NCBI RefSeq assembly: GCF_023516505.1
Contig: NZ_JAMGBB010000001.1
Span: forward strand, 1,798,001 to 1,862,000
Reading direction: 5' to 3'
DNA length: 64,000 nucleotides
From: Sphingomonas brevis
GTDB taxonomy: Bacteria > Pseudomonadota > Alphaproteobacteria > Sphingomonadales > Sphingomonadaceae
Position numbers and translations under genes: made by a program. This document shows, piece by piece, positions 55,105 to 63,852 of the stretch. The notes beneath the pieces are model-generated. The model had not been told where the DNA came from, did not search any database, and saw only the letters and a list, made by a program, of their open reading frames with translations. The stretch's first letter is position 1, and each line of letters opens with the position of its first letter.

Positions 55105-55791
55105 ATGAAACCGCCCTATTCGAACCTGTTTGCGTCGACCACCGACTGGATCTTCGACCTCGACAACTGCCTCTATCCGGCGTCGACCGGCCTGTTCGAG
55201 CTGATCGACCAGCGGATGGGCGCCTTTATCGAGCGCCTGCTTGGGGTCGATCCAGTCGAGGCCAAGCGCGTCCAGAAAGCGCATTTCCACGAGCACGGAA
55301 CGACGCTGGCCGGGTTGATGCGCGAGCATCGGGTCGACCCGCATGAGTTCCTCAATGACGTCCACGACATCCCGCTTGACCGAGTCTCGCGCGACGATCG
55401 GCTGGCGCTAAATCTCGGCCGGCTGCCTGGCCGCAAGATCGTCTACACCAATGCCGATGAGCCATATGCACGCCGTATACTCGAGGCATTGGGGATCGGA
55501 GAATATTTCGCCGAGCTGCACGACATCCACGCCGCCGAGCTTCGTCCCAAGCCGGACGATCATGGCTACCGGCTGCTGATCGACCGGTTCGGCATCGATC
55601 CCGCCCATGCTGCGATGGTCGAGGATATGGCGCAGAATCTGAGGCCCGCGAAAAAGCTGGGAATGACCACCGTGTGGGTCGACAATGGCTCCGAACGCGG
55701 CAATCACGGCCATCACCCGGACTATATCGACCTCACCATCACCGATGTCGGCGAATGGCTTGAGGACATGCTTGGAGACGTTGAGACATGA
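55105..55791 (+). CDS. HAD-family pyrimidine 5'-nucleotidase
   Basis: 228 residues from ATG 55105; frames opening upstream run through the Thr-Pro repeat and are not coding. HAD motif 1 is [11 protein letters not shown] (residues 13-23, nucleophile Asp), motif 2 is IVYTNAD, motif 3 is the Lys in ELRPKPD, and motif 4 is [11 protein letters not shown]. The DLDNCLYP variant is typical of the Sdt1/PPM-like pyrimidine nucleotidases. The stop overlaps dapD, a frequent pairing in alphaproteobacteria. Confidence 0.9.
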   Translation: MKPPYSNLFASTTDWIFDLDNCLYPASTGLFELIDQRMGAFIERLLGVDPVEAKRVQKAHFHEHGTTLAGLMREHRVDPHEFLNDVHDIPLDRVSRDDRLALNLGRLPGRKIVYTNADEPYARRILEALGIGEYFAELHDIHAAELRPKPDDHGYRLLIDRFGIDPAHAAMVEDMAQNLRPAKKLGMTTVWVDNGSERGNHGHHPDYIDLTITDVGEWLEDMLGDVET

Positions 55792-56606
55792 CCGACCTGC
55801 AATCGATCATCGAAGAAGCCTGGGAGCGGCGCGATTCGATCGATCCCGGCGACCGGTCGTTGAGGGCCGCGGTCGAGTCCGCGATCATTGCGCTCGACAG
55901 CGGCGAGGAGCGCGTCGCCGAGAAGGTCGATGGCGATTGGCGGGTCAACCAGTGGCTCAAGAAGGCGGTTTTGCTGAGCTTCCGCCTTAATCCGATGGAA
56001 TCGATTGCCGGCGGACCCGGAGGCGCGCCCTGGTGGGATAAGGTGCCGTCCAAATTCCTCGGCTGGGGGCCGGGCCAGTTCGCCGAGGCAGGCTTCCGGG
56101 CGGTTCCCGGTGCGATCGTCCGCCGCGGAGCCTATGTCGCGCCGGGTGCGGTGCTGATGCCGAGCTTCGTCAATATCGGCGCACGCGTCGGTGAGGGGAC
56201 GATGGTCGACACCTGGGCGACGGTCGGCAGCTGCGCCCAGATCGGCAGCAACGTCCATATTTCCGGCGGCGCCGGCATCGGTGGCGTGCTGGAGCCGCTC
56301 CAGGCCGGGCCGGTCATCATCGAGGATGGTTGCTTCATCGGCGCCCGGTCCGAAGTCGCCGAGGGCGTCGTCGTCGAAGAAGGCGCGGTGCTGTCGATGG
56401 GCGTATTCCTCGGTGCTTCGACCAAGATCGTCGACCGCGCCAGCGGCGAGGTGATGTACGGCCGCGTTCCAGCCTATTCGGTGGTCGTCCCCGGGACCTT
56501 GCCAAGCGACAAGGGCGGGCCCGCACTGGCCTGCGCCGTGATCGTCAAGCGGGTCGACGAACGGACCCGGTCCAAGACCAGCATCAACGAGTTACTAAGA
56601 GACTGA
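55788..56606 (+). CDS. dapD: Tetrahydrodipicolinate N-succinyltransferase
   Basis: 272 residues, ATGA overlap with the HAD gene. The helical N-domain ([30 protein letters not shown]) precedes a left-handed beta helix of hexapeptide repeats ([43 protein letters not shown], then [30 protein letters not shown]). It transfers succinyl-CoA to tetrahydrodipicolinate in lysine and meso-DAP synthesis. Confidence 0.96.
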   Translation: MTDLQSIIEEAWERRDSIDPGDRSLRAAVESAIIALDSGEERVAEKVDGDWRVNQWLKKAVLLSFRLNPMESIAGGPGGAPWWDKVPSKFLGWGPGQFAEAGFRAVPGAIVRRGAYVAPGAVLMPSFVNIGARVGEGTMVDTWATVGSCAQIGSNVHISGGAGIGGVLEPLQAGPVIIEDGCFIGARSEVAEGVVVEEGAVLSMGVFLGASTKIVDRASGEVMYGRVPAYSVVVPGTLPSDKGGPALACAVIVKRVDERTRSKTSINELLRD

Positions 56607-56704
56607 GGACGCTCAATAAGCGTGGCTTATTGCCGATCGACCGGCTTTGGTTGGTCCGCAGAGAGGATTCTCTTTAAATGCCATAAGCGAACAGGAGTTT
56701 GCCG

Positions 56705-57712
56705 ATGGCCACGCTCAGCAAGGAACTATTTGACCGCAAGGGACGGGACGCGAAGCCCGTCGCGGGCGCCTACGCAACGTCGATGATCAACCAGGAAATG
56801 ACCGGCCGCGAATGGGCGGTCCTGCTTGTCCTGGCGGTGATCTGGGGCGGCGCCTTCCTGTTCATCGGCGTCGCCGTGCGTCATGTCGATCCACTGACCT
56901 ATGTCTGGCTGCGCCTGACCATCGCCGCGGGCGCCATGATGTTGTTCCTGAAATTTAAGGGCGAGAAGCTGAATTTGCCGCGCGAAGTGTGGGGTTCGGT
57001 CGCGGTGCTGGCACTGCTTAACAATGCCCTGCCATTCGCTTTGTTCGGATGGGGCCAGACCCATATTGCCAGCGGCCTTGCCTCCATCCTCAATGCCACG
57101 ACCCCGATCTGGGGCGTTCTAGTCGCCCATTTCTTCACTGCCGACGAGCGGATGACGCCGCGCAAGATCGCCGGTGTCCTGCTCGGCTTTGCCGGCGTGG
57201 CGACGATGATCGGGCCGATGCTGCTGGCCAACGTCGGCACCGATGCGCTTGCCCAGCTGGCCTGCATCGCGGCGGCGCTATGTTACGCCTTCGCAGCAGT
57301 TTGGGCGCGGCGGTTCCGCCGAATGGGGCTGAAGCCAATGTCGGTCACCGCCGGCCAGCTGACCGCTGGTGCGCTGATGATGCTCCCCCTTGCGCTGCTG
57401 GTCGATCAGCCCTGGACCCAGCCGTTCCCGCCGATCACTGCCTGGGGCGCGATCGTCGCCCTGGCGCTGCTGTGCACGGCATTTGGCTATGTACTCTATT
57501 TCCGACTGATCGAGACGGCCGGCGCGACCAACGCTCTGCTGGTGACCCTGCTGGTCCCGCCGTTCGCAATCCTGTTTGGCAGCCTGTTCCTCAGCGAAGT
57601 GCTGGCCCCGCAGGATTTCATCGGCCTGGCGCTGATCGCGCTGGGCCTAGCGGCGATCGACGGCCGGCTGGTCAGGCGCCTTTCGACGGGACTGTCTCGG
57701 CAAGCAGCTTAG
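56705..57712 (+). CDS. EamA-family (DMT) transporter
   Basis: 335 residues from ATG 56705, 8 nt after AGGAG; an internal start at 56783 is possible. Ten membrane helices in two EamA repeats: VLLVLAVIWGGAFLFIGVAVRHVDPLTYVWLRL and the second beginning ITAWGAIVALALLCTAFGYVLYFRLIETAGATNALLVTLLVPPFAILFG. Family members export metabolites or drugs; substrate unknown. Its 3' end overlaps the convergent TlpA gene by 41 bp. Confidence 0.9.
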   Translation: MATLSKELFDRKGRDAKPVAGAYATSMINQEMTGREWAVLLVLAVIWGGAFLFIGVAVRHVDPLTYVWLRLTIAAGAMMLFLKFKGEKLNLPREVWGSVAVLALLNNALPFALFGWGQTHIASGLASILNATTPIWGVLVAHFFTADERMTPRKIAGVLLGFAGVATMIGPMLLANVGTDALAQLACIAAALCYAFAAVWARRFRRMGLKPMSVTAGQLTAGALMMLPLALLVDQPWTQPFPPITAWGAIVALALLCTAFGYVLYFRLIETAGATNALLVTLLVPPFAILFGSLFLSEVLAPQDFIGLALIALGLAAIDGRLVRRLSTGLSRQAA

Positions 57713-58244
57713 CCGCTTCCGCACTCGTCCAGTCGAGGTCGCCGATATAGCGCCACACTTCCTTGCCGTCGGCATCGTAGAGGATGGTGGTCGGCATGAT
57801 CTGGACGCCAAGTGCCGAGCTAAGCTTCATGTCGGCGTCGTGATAGGCGGCGAAGCGGCCGATGTCGCGCTCGCCGAGAAAGGCCTCGACCGACCCCTGC
57901 GGCGCCATGTCCTGGCTGACCGCAATGATCCCGAGTTTGCCCGCGTCGGCATTGGCTTGCTCCAGCTGCTGCAGCGTCGGCAGCTCCTTGATGCAGGGCG
58001 CGCACCAGCTGGCCCATAGATTGACCAGCACCGGGGTTCCCTTGAACCTGGCCAAGTCGAAGTCGCCGCCGTCGGGATTCTTGAACTTGACGGTCGGCGC
58101 CGCTTCGCCCTTGTGGCTGCGGTCGACGCCCTTCGCTTCCTGCGTATCGGCCGCCGGTGCTTGAGGCGCATCGGCCTTTTGCCTATCGCAGCCTGCGATC
58201 ATCGGTAGCGACATGGCAATCAGGAGACAAACAATCAGCCGCAC
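57672..58244 (-). CDS. TlpA-family thiol-disulfide reductase lipoprotein
   Basis: 190 residues if GTG 58244 (after GGAG) is the start; TTG 58256 adds four. [19 protein letters not shown] is a lipoprotein signal. The thioredoxin-like domain has the redox motif [22 protein letters not shown] and the cis-Pro loop [13 protein letters not shown]. Likely a membrane-anchored periplasmic reductant for cytochrome or envelope thiols. Divergent from and slightly overlapping argH. Confidence 0.88.
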   Translation of the reverse strand: MRLIVCLLIAMSLPMIAGCDRQKADAPQAPAADTQEAKGVDRSHKGEAAPTVKFKNPDGGDFDLARFKGTPVLVNLWASWCAPCIKELPTLQQLEQANADAGKLGIIAVSQDMAPQGSVEAFLGERDIGRFAAYHDADMKLSSALGVQIMPTTILYDADGKEVWRYIGDLDWTSAEAAKLLAETVPSKGA

Positions 58245-59643
58245 GGGCGACTCCAATCAAATGTGGGGCGGGCGCTTTGGCGGCGGCCCGGCCGCGGTGA
58301 TGCGCGAGATAAATGCCTCGATCGCCATCGACAAGCGTTTGTGGCGCGAAGACATTGCCGCCAGCCGCGCCCATGCCGCAATGTTGGGCAAGCGGGGCAT
58401 TCTCTCCGCCGACGATGCGGCGGCAATCGACAATGGCCTGCTGCAGATAGCGGCCGAGATCGGGGCGGGAGAGCTGGTCGAGGATCCGGCGCTGGAAGAC
58501 ATCCACATGCACATCGAGCATCGCCTGTCCGAACTGATCGGCGATGCAGCCGGACGGCTGCATACCGCAAGGTCGCGTAACGACCAGGTCGCGACCGATT
58601 TCAAACTGTTCGTCCGCCGTTCGATCGACGATGCGATCCGCGGTATCGACGCTCTCGAATCGGCATTGCTGGCCCGGGCCGAACAGCATGCGGCCGACGT
58701 CATGCCGGGCTTCACTCACCTGCAATCGGGCCAGCCCGTGACACTCGGCCATCATCTCCTCGCCTATCGCGAAATGCTGACGCGGGACCGCAGCCGGTTC
58801 GTCGATGCCCGGGCGCGGATGAACCAGTCGCCGCTGGGCAGCGCTGCTCTGGCCGGCACCGGCTTTCCGATCGACCGCGACGAAACCGCGGCCGCGCTTG
58901 GTTTCGACCGGCCGACAGCCAACAGCCTGGACGCGGTCAGCGACCGCGATTTCGTCGTCGATTATCTCCATGCCGCGGCGCTCTGCTCAGTGCATCTGTC
59001 GCGGCTCGCCGAGGAGATTGTCCTGTGGGCATCGCAACCATTCGGCTTCGTCAGATTGCCCGACGCCTGGTCGACCGGCTCGTCGATCATGCCCAACAAA
59101 CGCAACCCCGACGCGGCCGAACTGGTCCGGGGCCACAGCGCGCGAATTGTTGGCGACCTTGTCGCGCTCCTGGTGCTGCTGAAGGGTCTGCCGCTGGCCT
59201 ATGCCAAGGACCTGCAGGACGACAAACCGCCGCTGTTCGACGCGCACGATCTACTCGAACTTAGCCTCGCCGCGATGGCCGGAATGATCTGCGACCTTGA
59301 GTTTTCGCCAGAACGGATGCGGGCGGCCGCCGCCGCGGGCCATGCCACTGCCACCGACCTCGCCGACTGGCTGGTAAGCGAGGCGAATGTCCCGTTTCGC
59401 GAGGCCCACCACATCGCCGGCCGAGCCGTAGCCTCGGCGGAAGCGGCCGGCATAGCGCTCGACCAGCTGAGCCTTGGCGAGCTTCAGGCTGTCGATCCGC
59501 GCATCGACCAGCGCGCCCTGCCCCGGCTGTCGGTCGAAGCGTCGGTCGCGGCTCGCCAATCGGCTGGCGGGACGGCACCGGAGCGGGTACGTGAAGCCAT
59601 TACCGCGGCACGGGCAGAGATTGCCGCACGAAAGGGAGAATGA
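58213..59643 (+). CDS. argH: Argininosuccinate lyase
   Basis: 476 residues from ATG 58213, or 460 from ATG 58261. SNQMWGGRF continues the family's SN(Q/K)MWGGRF, which favours the upstream start even though it overlaps the divergent TlpA gene by 32 bp. The fumarase/aspartase signature is [36 protein letters not shown] and [12 protein letters not shown] are also present. It cleaves argininosuccinate to arginine and fumarate. The stop overlaps the small lipoprotein gene. Confidence 0.95.
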   Translation: MAIRRQTISRTGDSNQMWGGRFGGGPAAVMREINASIAIDKRLWREDIAASRAHAAMLGKRGILSADDAAAIDNGLLQIAAEIGAGELVEDPALEDIHMHIEHRLSELIGDAAGRLHTARSRNDQVATDFKLFVRRSIDDAIRGIDALESALLARAEQHAADVMPGFTHLQSGQPVTLGHHLLAYREMLTRDRSRFVDARARMNQSPLGSAALAGTGFPIDRDETAAALGFDRPTANSLDAVSDRDFVVDYLHAAALCSVHLSRLAEEIVLWASQPFGFVRLPDAWSTGSSIMPNKRNPDAAELVRGHSARIVGDLVALLVLLKGLPLAYAKDLQDDKPPLFDAHDLLELSLAAMAGMICDLEFSPERMRAAAAAGHATATDLADWLVSEANVPFREAHHIAGRAVASAEAAGIALDQLSLGELQAVDPRIDQRALPRLSVEASVAARQSAGGTAPERVREAITAARAEIAARKGE

Positions 59644-59963
59644 TGAACCGCCTGGCCGTAGCTGCACTGATCCTGGCGCTGGCGGCCTGTGGCAAGGTCT
59701 CCGATCTCCAGCCTAAAACGGGTCAAAGCCTGCCCCAGAAGCCGGCGCTCGCCAGCCGTCCACTTAGCGCCGAGGAGCTGCTCGACTTGCCGCCTCAGGC
59801 CGCGCCCAAGCGGGTCGACGAACTCAACAAGCGCGGCGATGTGCGCACCGCCGACCGGTTCGACCTGCCACCGGCTGACGGCAGCAACGCTCCGCCGCCG
59901 GTCGACGGCGAAGCGGCGACGCCCAGCACCACCGGCCCCGACAATCAGGAGCCGCGGCGTTGA
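59640..59963 (+). CDS. Small lipoprotein after argH (LptM-like)
   Basis: 107 residues, [29 protein letters not shown], with lipobox ALAAC; ATG 59643 is an equal start. A Pro/Asp-rich, probably disordered body follows ([28 protein letters not shown]). A small lipoprotein directly after argH is the usual alphaproteobacterial arrangement, often before lysA and annotated LptM-like; here galU follows instead. Function unproven. Overlaps argH (ATGATG) and galU (TTGA). Confidence 0.75.
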   Translation: MMNRLAVAALILALAACGKVSDLQPKTGQSLPQKPALASRPLSAEELLDLPPQAAPKRVDELNKRGDVRTADRFDLPPADGSNAPPPVDGEAATPSTTGPDNQEPRR

Positions 59964-60823
59964 CCAAATCCGTTCGCAAGGCGGTCTTCCCCGTCGCCGG
60001 GCTTGGTACACGCCTGCTTCCGGCGACCAAGACCATGCCGAAGGAGATGCTGACGGTCGTTGACCGGCCGTTGATCCAATATGCTGTCGACGAGGCGCGC
60101 GAGGCCGGAATCGAGCAGATGATCTTCGTCACCGGCCGCGGCAAATCCGCACTGGTCGACTATTTCGATGTCGGCTTCGAACTTGAAGTGACCATGGAAA
60201 GGGCCGGCAAGAGCCTCGACGCACTTGCGCCAGCCAAAGCGAATTATGGTGAAATCGTCTCCGTCCGGCAGCAACAACCGCTAGGCCTCGGCCACGCGGT
60301 CTGGTGTGCGCGAGACATTGTCGGCGACGAACCGTTCGCGGTCTTGCTGCCGGACGATTTGATGATCGGAAAACCGGGCGCCCTGAAGCAGATGGTCGAC
60401 GCCTATGCCGAGCTCGGTGGAAACATCATCTGCGCCCAGGAGATTCCGGCGGACAAGACGGACAGCTACGGCATTATCACGCCGGGCGCGGCCAACGGCG
60501 CGGCGACGGAAGTGCTCGGGCTGGTCGAGAAGCCAAAACCGGAGGACTCCCCGTCGCGGCTCGGCGTCGTCGGGCGATACATACTCCAGCCTGAATTGAT
60601 GGGCATCCTTGGCCGCGGCGAGCGCGGCGCCGGCGGCGAGATCCAGCTGACCGACGGAATGGCGCAGCTGATCGGCAAGCAGCCATTTCACGCGTTGAAG
60701 GTCGACGCCGTCCGGCATGACTGCGGCGACAAGGCCGGTTTCGTGCTGGCCAACCTGGCCATCGCGCTCGGGCGCGACGACCTTCGGCCGAAGATCGAGG
60801 AATTTCTCGCTAGTCGCGGATAA
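59960..60823 (+). CDS. galU: UTP-glucose-1-phosphate uridylyltransferase
   Basis: 287 residues from TTG 59960, 8 nt after AGGAG. The motif KAVFPVAGLGTRLLPATKTMPKEMLTVVDRPLIQY is the nucleotide-binding loop; VKPKPEDSPSRLGVVGRY-type sugar-binding region and GEIQLTDGMAQLIGKQPFHALKVDAVRHDCGDKAGF are conserved. It makes UDP-glucose for exopolysaccharide and lipid A core. The stop overlaps the convergent response regulator by 14 bp. Confidence 0.94.
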   Translation: MTKSVRKAVFPVAGLGTRLLPATKTMPKEMLTVVDRPLIQYAVDEAREAGIEQMIFVTGRGKSALVDYFDVGFELEVTMERAGKSLDALAPAKANYGEIVSVRQQQPLGLGHAVWCARDIVGDEPFAVLLPDDLMIGKPGALKQMVDAYAELGGNIICAQEIPADKTDSYGIITPGAANGAATEVLGLVEKPKPEDSPSRLGVVGRYILQPELMGILGRGERGAGGEIQLTDGMAQLIGKQPFHALKVDAVRHDCGDKAGFVLANLAIALGRDDLRPKIEEFLASRG

Positions 60824-61364
60824 TCAGCTGTTGCAGGCGCAGCCGCTCGGCTTCGCTTTCCATCAGCGCCGCGCGGATTTCGCCAAGCTCGATCGAGCGG
60901 GTGACGACCCGCGCATCGAGGGTCGCATTGTCGGCGCGCAGCTCCTTGACCGAACGCGCGCGGGAAATGCGGCGGGCGATGCGGGCCGCCAGCACTTCGA
61001 AATGAAATGGCTTGGCGACGACATCGTCGGCCCCGGCAAGAAAGCCTTCGACCGCGCCGCCGCTGTCGGTCCGCCCGGTGATCAGGATGACGGGCGTATC
61101 CTTGAGCACCGTGTCGTCGCGGATCAGCCGGGTCAGCCCGACACCGCTGACCGGTGCCATGCGCAGCTCGGCCAGCACCAGGTCGACCGGCAGGCGCAGC
61201 ATTTCGGCGGTGGCATTGGCGGCATTGTCGCAACCGATGATGCGGTAGCCCGCTTCGCCCAGCCGCTTGGCCAGCACCGATAGCGCGCTTCGGTTCGGCT
61301 CGATGATCAGCAGGCGCGCGGCGCCTTGAGCGTGATTTGACGGCGGGGCAGGGTCGATCTGCAT
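60810..61364 (-). CDS. Atypical response regulator receiver protein
   Basis: 184 residues from ATG 61364. The receiver fold is clear (ARLLIIEPNRSALSVLAKRLGEAGYRIIG, VDLVLAELRMAPVSG, TPVILITGRTDSGGAVEGFLAGADDVVAKPFHFEVLAARIARRI), with Thr and the AKPF Lys conserved. The phospho-acceptor Asp is Glu (LVLAELRM) and the usual acidic pair at the N-terminus is reduced to Glu-Pro. A coiled-coil tail (RSVKELRADNATLDARVV) replaces an output domain. Probably signals without ordinary phosphorylation. Confidence 0.8.
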   Translation of the reverse strand: MQIDPAPPSNHAQGAARLLIIEPNRSALSVLAKRLGEAGYRIIGCDNAANATAEMLRLPVDLVLAELRMAPVSGVGLTRLIRDDTVLKDTPVILITGRTDSGGAVEGFLAGADDVVAKPFHFEVLAARIARRISRARSVKELRADNATLDARVVTRSIELGEIRAALMESEAERLRLQQLIIRD

Positions 61365-61417
61365 TCCGCTTCTATGAACGGAAATGGTTAACAGTGCCTT
61401 AGACGAGGGCCTACGCC

Positions 61418-61984
61418 CTAGGGCTCCAGTACGACATCCCAATAAAGATAGTCGCGCCAGCTCTGGTGCAGGTAGTTTGGCGGAAAGCTCTTGCCATGAT
61501 CCTGCAGTTGCCAGCTGGTCGGCCGGATCGGCTCGCGCTCGACGTGCATGCCGGCCTGGCGCGGCGTTCGCCCGCCCTTCTTGAGATTACAGGGCGCGCA
61601 GGCCGTAGCGACATTCTCCCAGCTGGTCCGCCCGCCCTGGGCACGCGGCACGACATGGTCGAACGTCAGCTCGCGATGCGACCCGCAATAGACGCAGCGG
61701 AAGCGATCTCGAAGGAAGAGGTTGAATCGGGTGAAGGCCGGATATTCGTTGGGTCGGACATATTGGCGAAGCGCGATCACCGACGGCAGCTTGAGCGACG
61801 CGGACGGGCTGTGCACTTCCCGGTCATAATGGGCGACGACATCGACCCGCTCGAGGAACATCGCCTTGATCGCAGTCTGCCACGGCCATAGCGACAAGGG
61901 GTAATAGCTTAGCGGCGTATAGTCGGCGTTCAGCACCAACGCCGGGCAGCTGTCCGGATGGCGGAGGAGGTCAGGATGGTACAC
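61418..61984 (-). CDS. HNH endonuclease family protein
   Basis: 188 residues from GTG 61984 (VYHPDLLRHPDSCPALVLNADYTPLSYYPLSLWPWQ, the usual start). The HNH domain is RDRFRCVYCGSHRELTFDHVVPRAQGGRTSWENVATACAPCNLKKGGRTP, with two CxxC zinc pairs around the DH active site. It is a conserved stand-alone alphaproteobacterial protein; biological role uncertain. Divergent from gluQ across a 230-bp spacer in which I see no gene. Confidence 0.88.
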   Translation of the reverse strand: MYHPDLLRHPDSCPALVLNADYTPLSYYPLSLWPWQTAIKAMFLERVDVVAHYDREVHSPSASLKLPSVIALRQYVRPNEYPAFTRFNLFLRDRFRCVYCGSHRELTFDHVVPRAQGGRTSWENVATACAPCNLKKGGRTPRQAGMHVEREPIRPTSWQLQDHGKSFPPNYLHQSWRDYLYWDVVLEP

Positions 61985-62214
61985 GGCGCAACATTCTCCA
62001 GCGTTCCTATGGCTAAGAACGCCGCGCCTCCGGCCTAGTCGCACCATTCCGCAGCTTGCCAGGCCATCGGAACCTTGGCGGGAGACCGGCGGCCTTTTAG
62101 CCCGTCTTTCCGTCTGCGACCCCGGATGCCAACCCGAGGTGACGATGGCATGACACCACAAGTGGCGAATCGCCGTCAAGAGTCGCCGCGGTCGCCTTTA
62201 TCATGGAGTGAGTC

Positions 62215-63063
62215 CTGAAGGTCACACGTTTCGCCCCGTCGCCGTCCGGCCGGCTTCATCTCGGTCATGCCTATTCGGCGGTCGTCGGCCACGCACGCGC
62301 CCGGGCAAGCGGCGGCGCCTTCCGGATCCGGATCGAAGACCTCGACCCCGGCCGCTGCCGGCCGGAATTCGTCGATGGAATCTATGAGGATCTGGACTGG
62401 CTCGGCCTTCGCTTCGACGGCGAGCCGATCGTTCAATCGGAGCGGACGGCGCTTTATGGCGATGCGCTGGAGCGGCTGAAGGCGGCCGGGTTGGTCTATG
62501 CCTGCTTCTGCACCCGCGCCGAGATCGCCCAGTCGTTGACGGCACCGCACGGCGATGCGGGCACCCAATATCCCGGCACCTGCCGGCCGCTGCCCGATAG
62601 CCCCGAGAAGCGGGCGACCACACCCCATTGTTGGCGGCTCGACAGCGGAAAGGCGTTGGAACTGGCGGGACTGCCGAGCTGGACGGAAAGCGACGGCACG
62701 CGCTTTGACGGGAAGCTAGGCGATTTCGGCGACGCGATCCTGGCGCGAAAGGATGCGCCCTCCTCCTACCATCTCGCCTGCGTGGTCGATGACGCCGCTT
62801 CGGACGTGAATTTGGTGGTGCGCGGCAAGGATCTCCGCCCGTCGACGCCAACCCAGCGCCTGCTGCAAATCCTGCTCGACCTGCCCGAGCCGAGCTACCT
62901 CCATCATCCTTTGGTCATGCACGCGGATGGTCGCCGGCTGGCCAAGCGCGATCTCGCCCCGACCCTTGCGGCGATGCGCGACTCCGGGGTCGATGGAACG
63001 GCGCTTGCCGCGCAATTGCTGGAGGGGCGGGTCCCCCTAGGATTTCAACTGTCAGAGGCCTAG
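62215..63063 (+). CDS. gluQ: Glutamyl-Q tRNA(Asp) synthetase with apparent CTG start
   Basis: 282 residues. The catalytic core starts KVTRFAPSPSGRLHLGHAYSAVVGHARA with the HLGH (HIGH-type) motif; IEDLDPGRCRPEFVDGIYEDLDWLGL, the zinc-site residues CFCTR and YPGTC, and LAKRD for KMSKS follow. A TGA lies in frame at 62209-62211 and the only plausible start before the motif is CTG 62215, 6 nt after GGAG. A downstream start at 62491 would delete the catalytic motif. The enzyme glutamylates queuosine in tRNA(Asp). Confidence 0.88.
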   Translation: MKVTRFAPSPSGRLHLGHAYSAVVGHARARASGGAFRIRIEDLDPGRCRPEFVDGIYEDLDWLGLRFDGEPIVQSERTALYGDALERLKAAGLVYACFCTRAEIAQSLTAPHGDAGTQYPGTCRPLPDSPEKRATTPHCWRLDSGKALELAGLPSWTESDGTRFDGKLGDFGDAILARKDAPSSYHLACVVDDAASDVNLVVRGKDLRPSTPTQRLLQILLDLPEPSYLHHPLVMHADGRRLAKRDLAPTLAAMRDSGVDGTALAAQLLEGRVPLGFQLSEA

Positions 63064-63073
63064 ATAGGCGCCC

Positions 63074-63277
63074 ATGAACACCATCCTTTTCATCCTGCTG
63101 CTGGTCGCCATGGCCGCGGTTGTCTACGTCCTGGTCCGCGGCGTGATCGCAATGGCCAACGGCAAGGACGTCTCGGGCGAGGTCCAGCAGAACTACATGC
63201 AGAAGCGTGTGCTCTATCAGGGCGTCGCGATCGTCATCGTCGTCCTGATCCTGGCCCTGGCCAGCGGTCGGGGCTGA
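63074..63277 (+). CDS. HIG1-domain small membrane protein
   Basis: 67 residues with two membrane helices (ILFILLLVAMAAVVYVLVRGVIAMA and LYQGVAIVIVVLILAL) separated by the basic loop KDVSGEVQQNYMQKRV. This is the twin-helix alphaproteobacterial HIG1/hypoxia-induced family; mitochondrial relatives modulate cytochrome oxidase. Here it lies between gluQ and the adenosyltransferase gene, a common local arrangement. Confidence 0.85.
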   Translation: MNTILFILLLVAMAAVVYVLVRGVIAMANGKDVSGEVQQNYMQKRVLYQGVAIVIVVLILALASGRG

Positions 63278-63288
63278 GGGCCCGCCCC

Positions 63289-63852
63289 CTGGTCAAGCTC
63301 AACAAAATCTATACCCGCACCGGTGACGGCGGCAGCGCCGGGCTGGTCGATGGAAGCCGCGTTTCCAAGTCGTCGGCCCGAATGGCCGCCATCGGCGAAG
63401 TCGATGAAGCCAATTCGGCGATCGGCGTCGCAATTGCCGCGCTGCAGCCGGGAATGACCGTCAGCCAGCTTCGCGCCATCCAGAACGAACTGTTCGATCT
63501 TGGTGCCGACCTTGCGACTCCGGAAGGAGTCGAAGGCGCGCTGAGGATCGTCGAGCGGCAGGTAACCCGGCTCGAGGAAGAAATTGACGCGATGAACGAG
63601 GCGCTGGCGCCGCTGACCAGCTTCATATTGCCCGGCGGATCGATGGCTGTCGCTCTTGTCCACCTGGCGCGCTGCGCGGTTCGCAGGGCCGAACGGGCGG
63701 CCGTTGCGCTAAACGAAGCCGAGACGGTGAACGCCCATGCGCTCGCTTATTTGAACCGATTGTCCGATCATCTGTTTGTCGCTGCGCGGCACTTGGCCGC
63801 GGCAGAGGGTGGTGATGTGTTGTGGCAGCCTGGGGCAACTCGCGGCGATTAG
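63289..63852 (+). CDS. Cob(I)yrinic acid a,c-diamide adenosyltransferase (PduO type) with apparent CTG start
   Basis: 187 residues. The start VKLNKIYTRTGDGGSAGLVDGSRVSKSSARMAAIGEVDEANSAIG is the ATP-binding N-terminus of PduO enzymes (usual MVKLNKIYTRTGD). No ATG, GTG or TTG is placed to provide it; CTG 63289 follows GAGGG by 8 nt and gives exactly M-V-K-L-N-K. The C-terminal FILPGGSMAVALVHLARCAVRRAERAAV and YLNRLSDHLFVAARHLA are typical. It transfers an adenosyl group to cob(I)alamin. Confidence 0.87.
   Translation: MVKLNKIYTRTGDGGSAGLVDGSRVSKSSARMAAIGEVDEANSAIGVAIAALQPGMTVSQLRAIQNELFDLGADLATPEGVEGALRIVERQVTRLEEEIDAMNEALAPLTSFILPGGSMAVALVHLARCAVRRAERAAVALNEAETVNAHALAYLNRLSDHLFVAARHLAAAEGGDVLWQPGATRGD

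Noticed and set aside
61985-62214. Possible small gene or tRNA in the HNH-gluQ spacer
   Set aside because: No cloverleaf, T-loop motif or convincing frame was seen.
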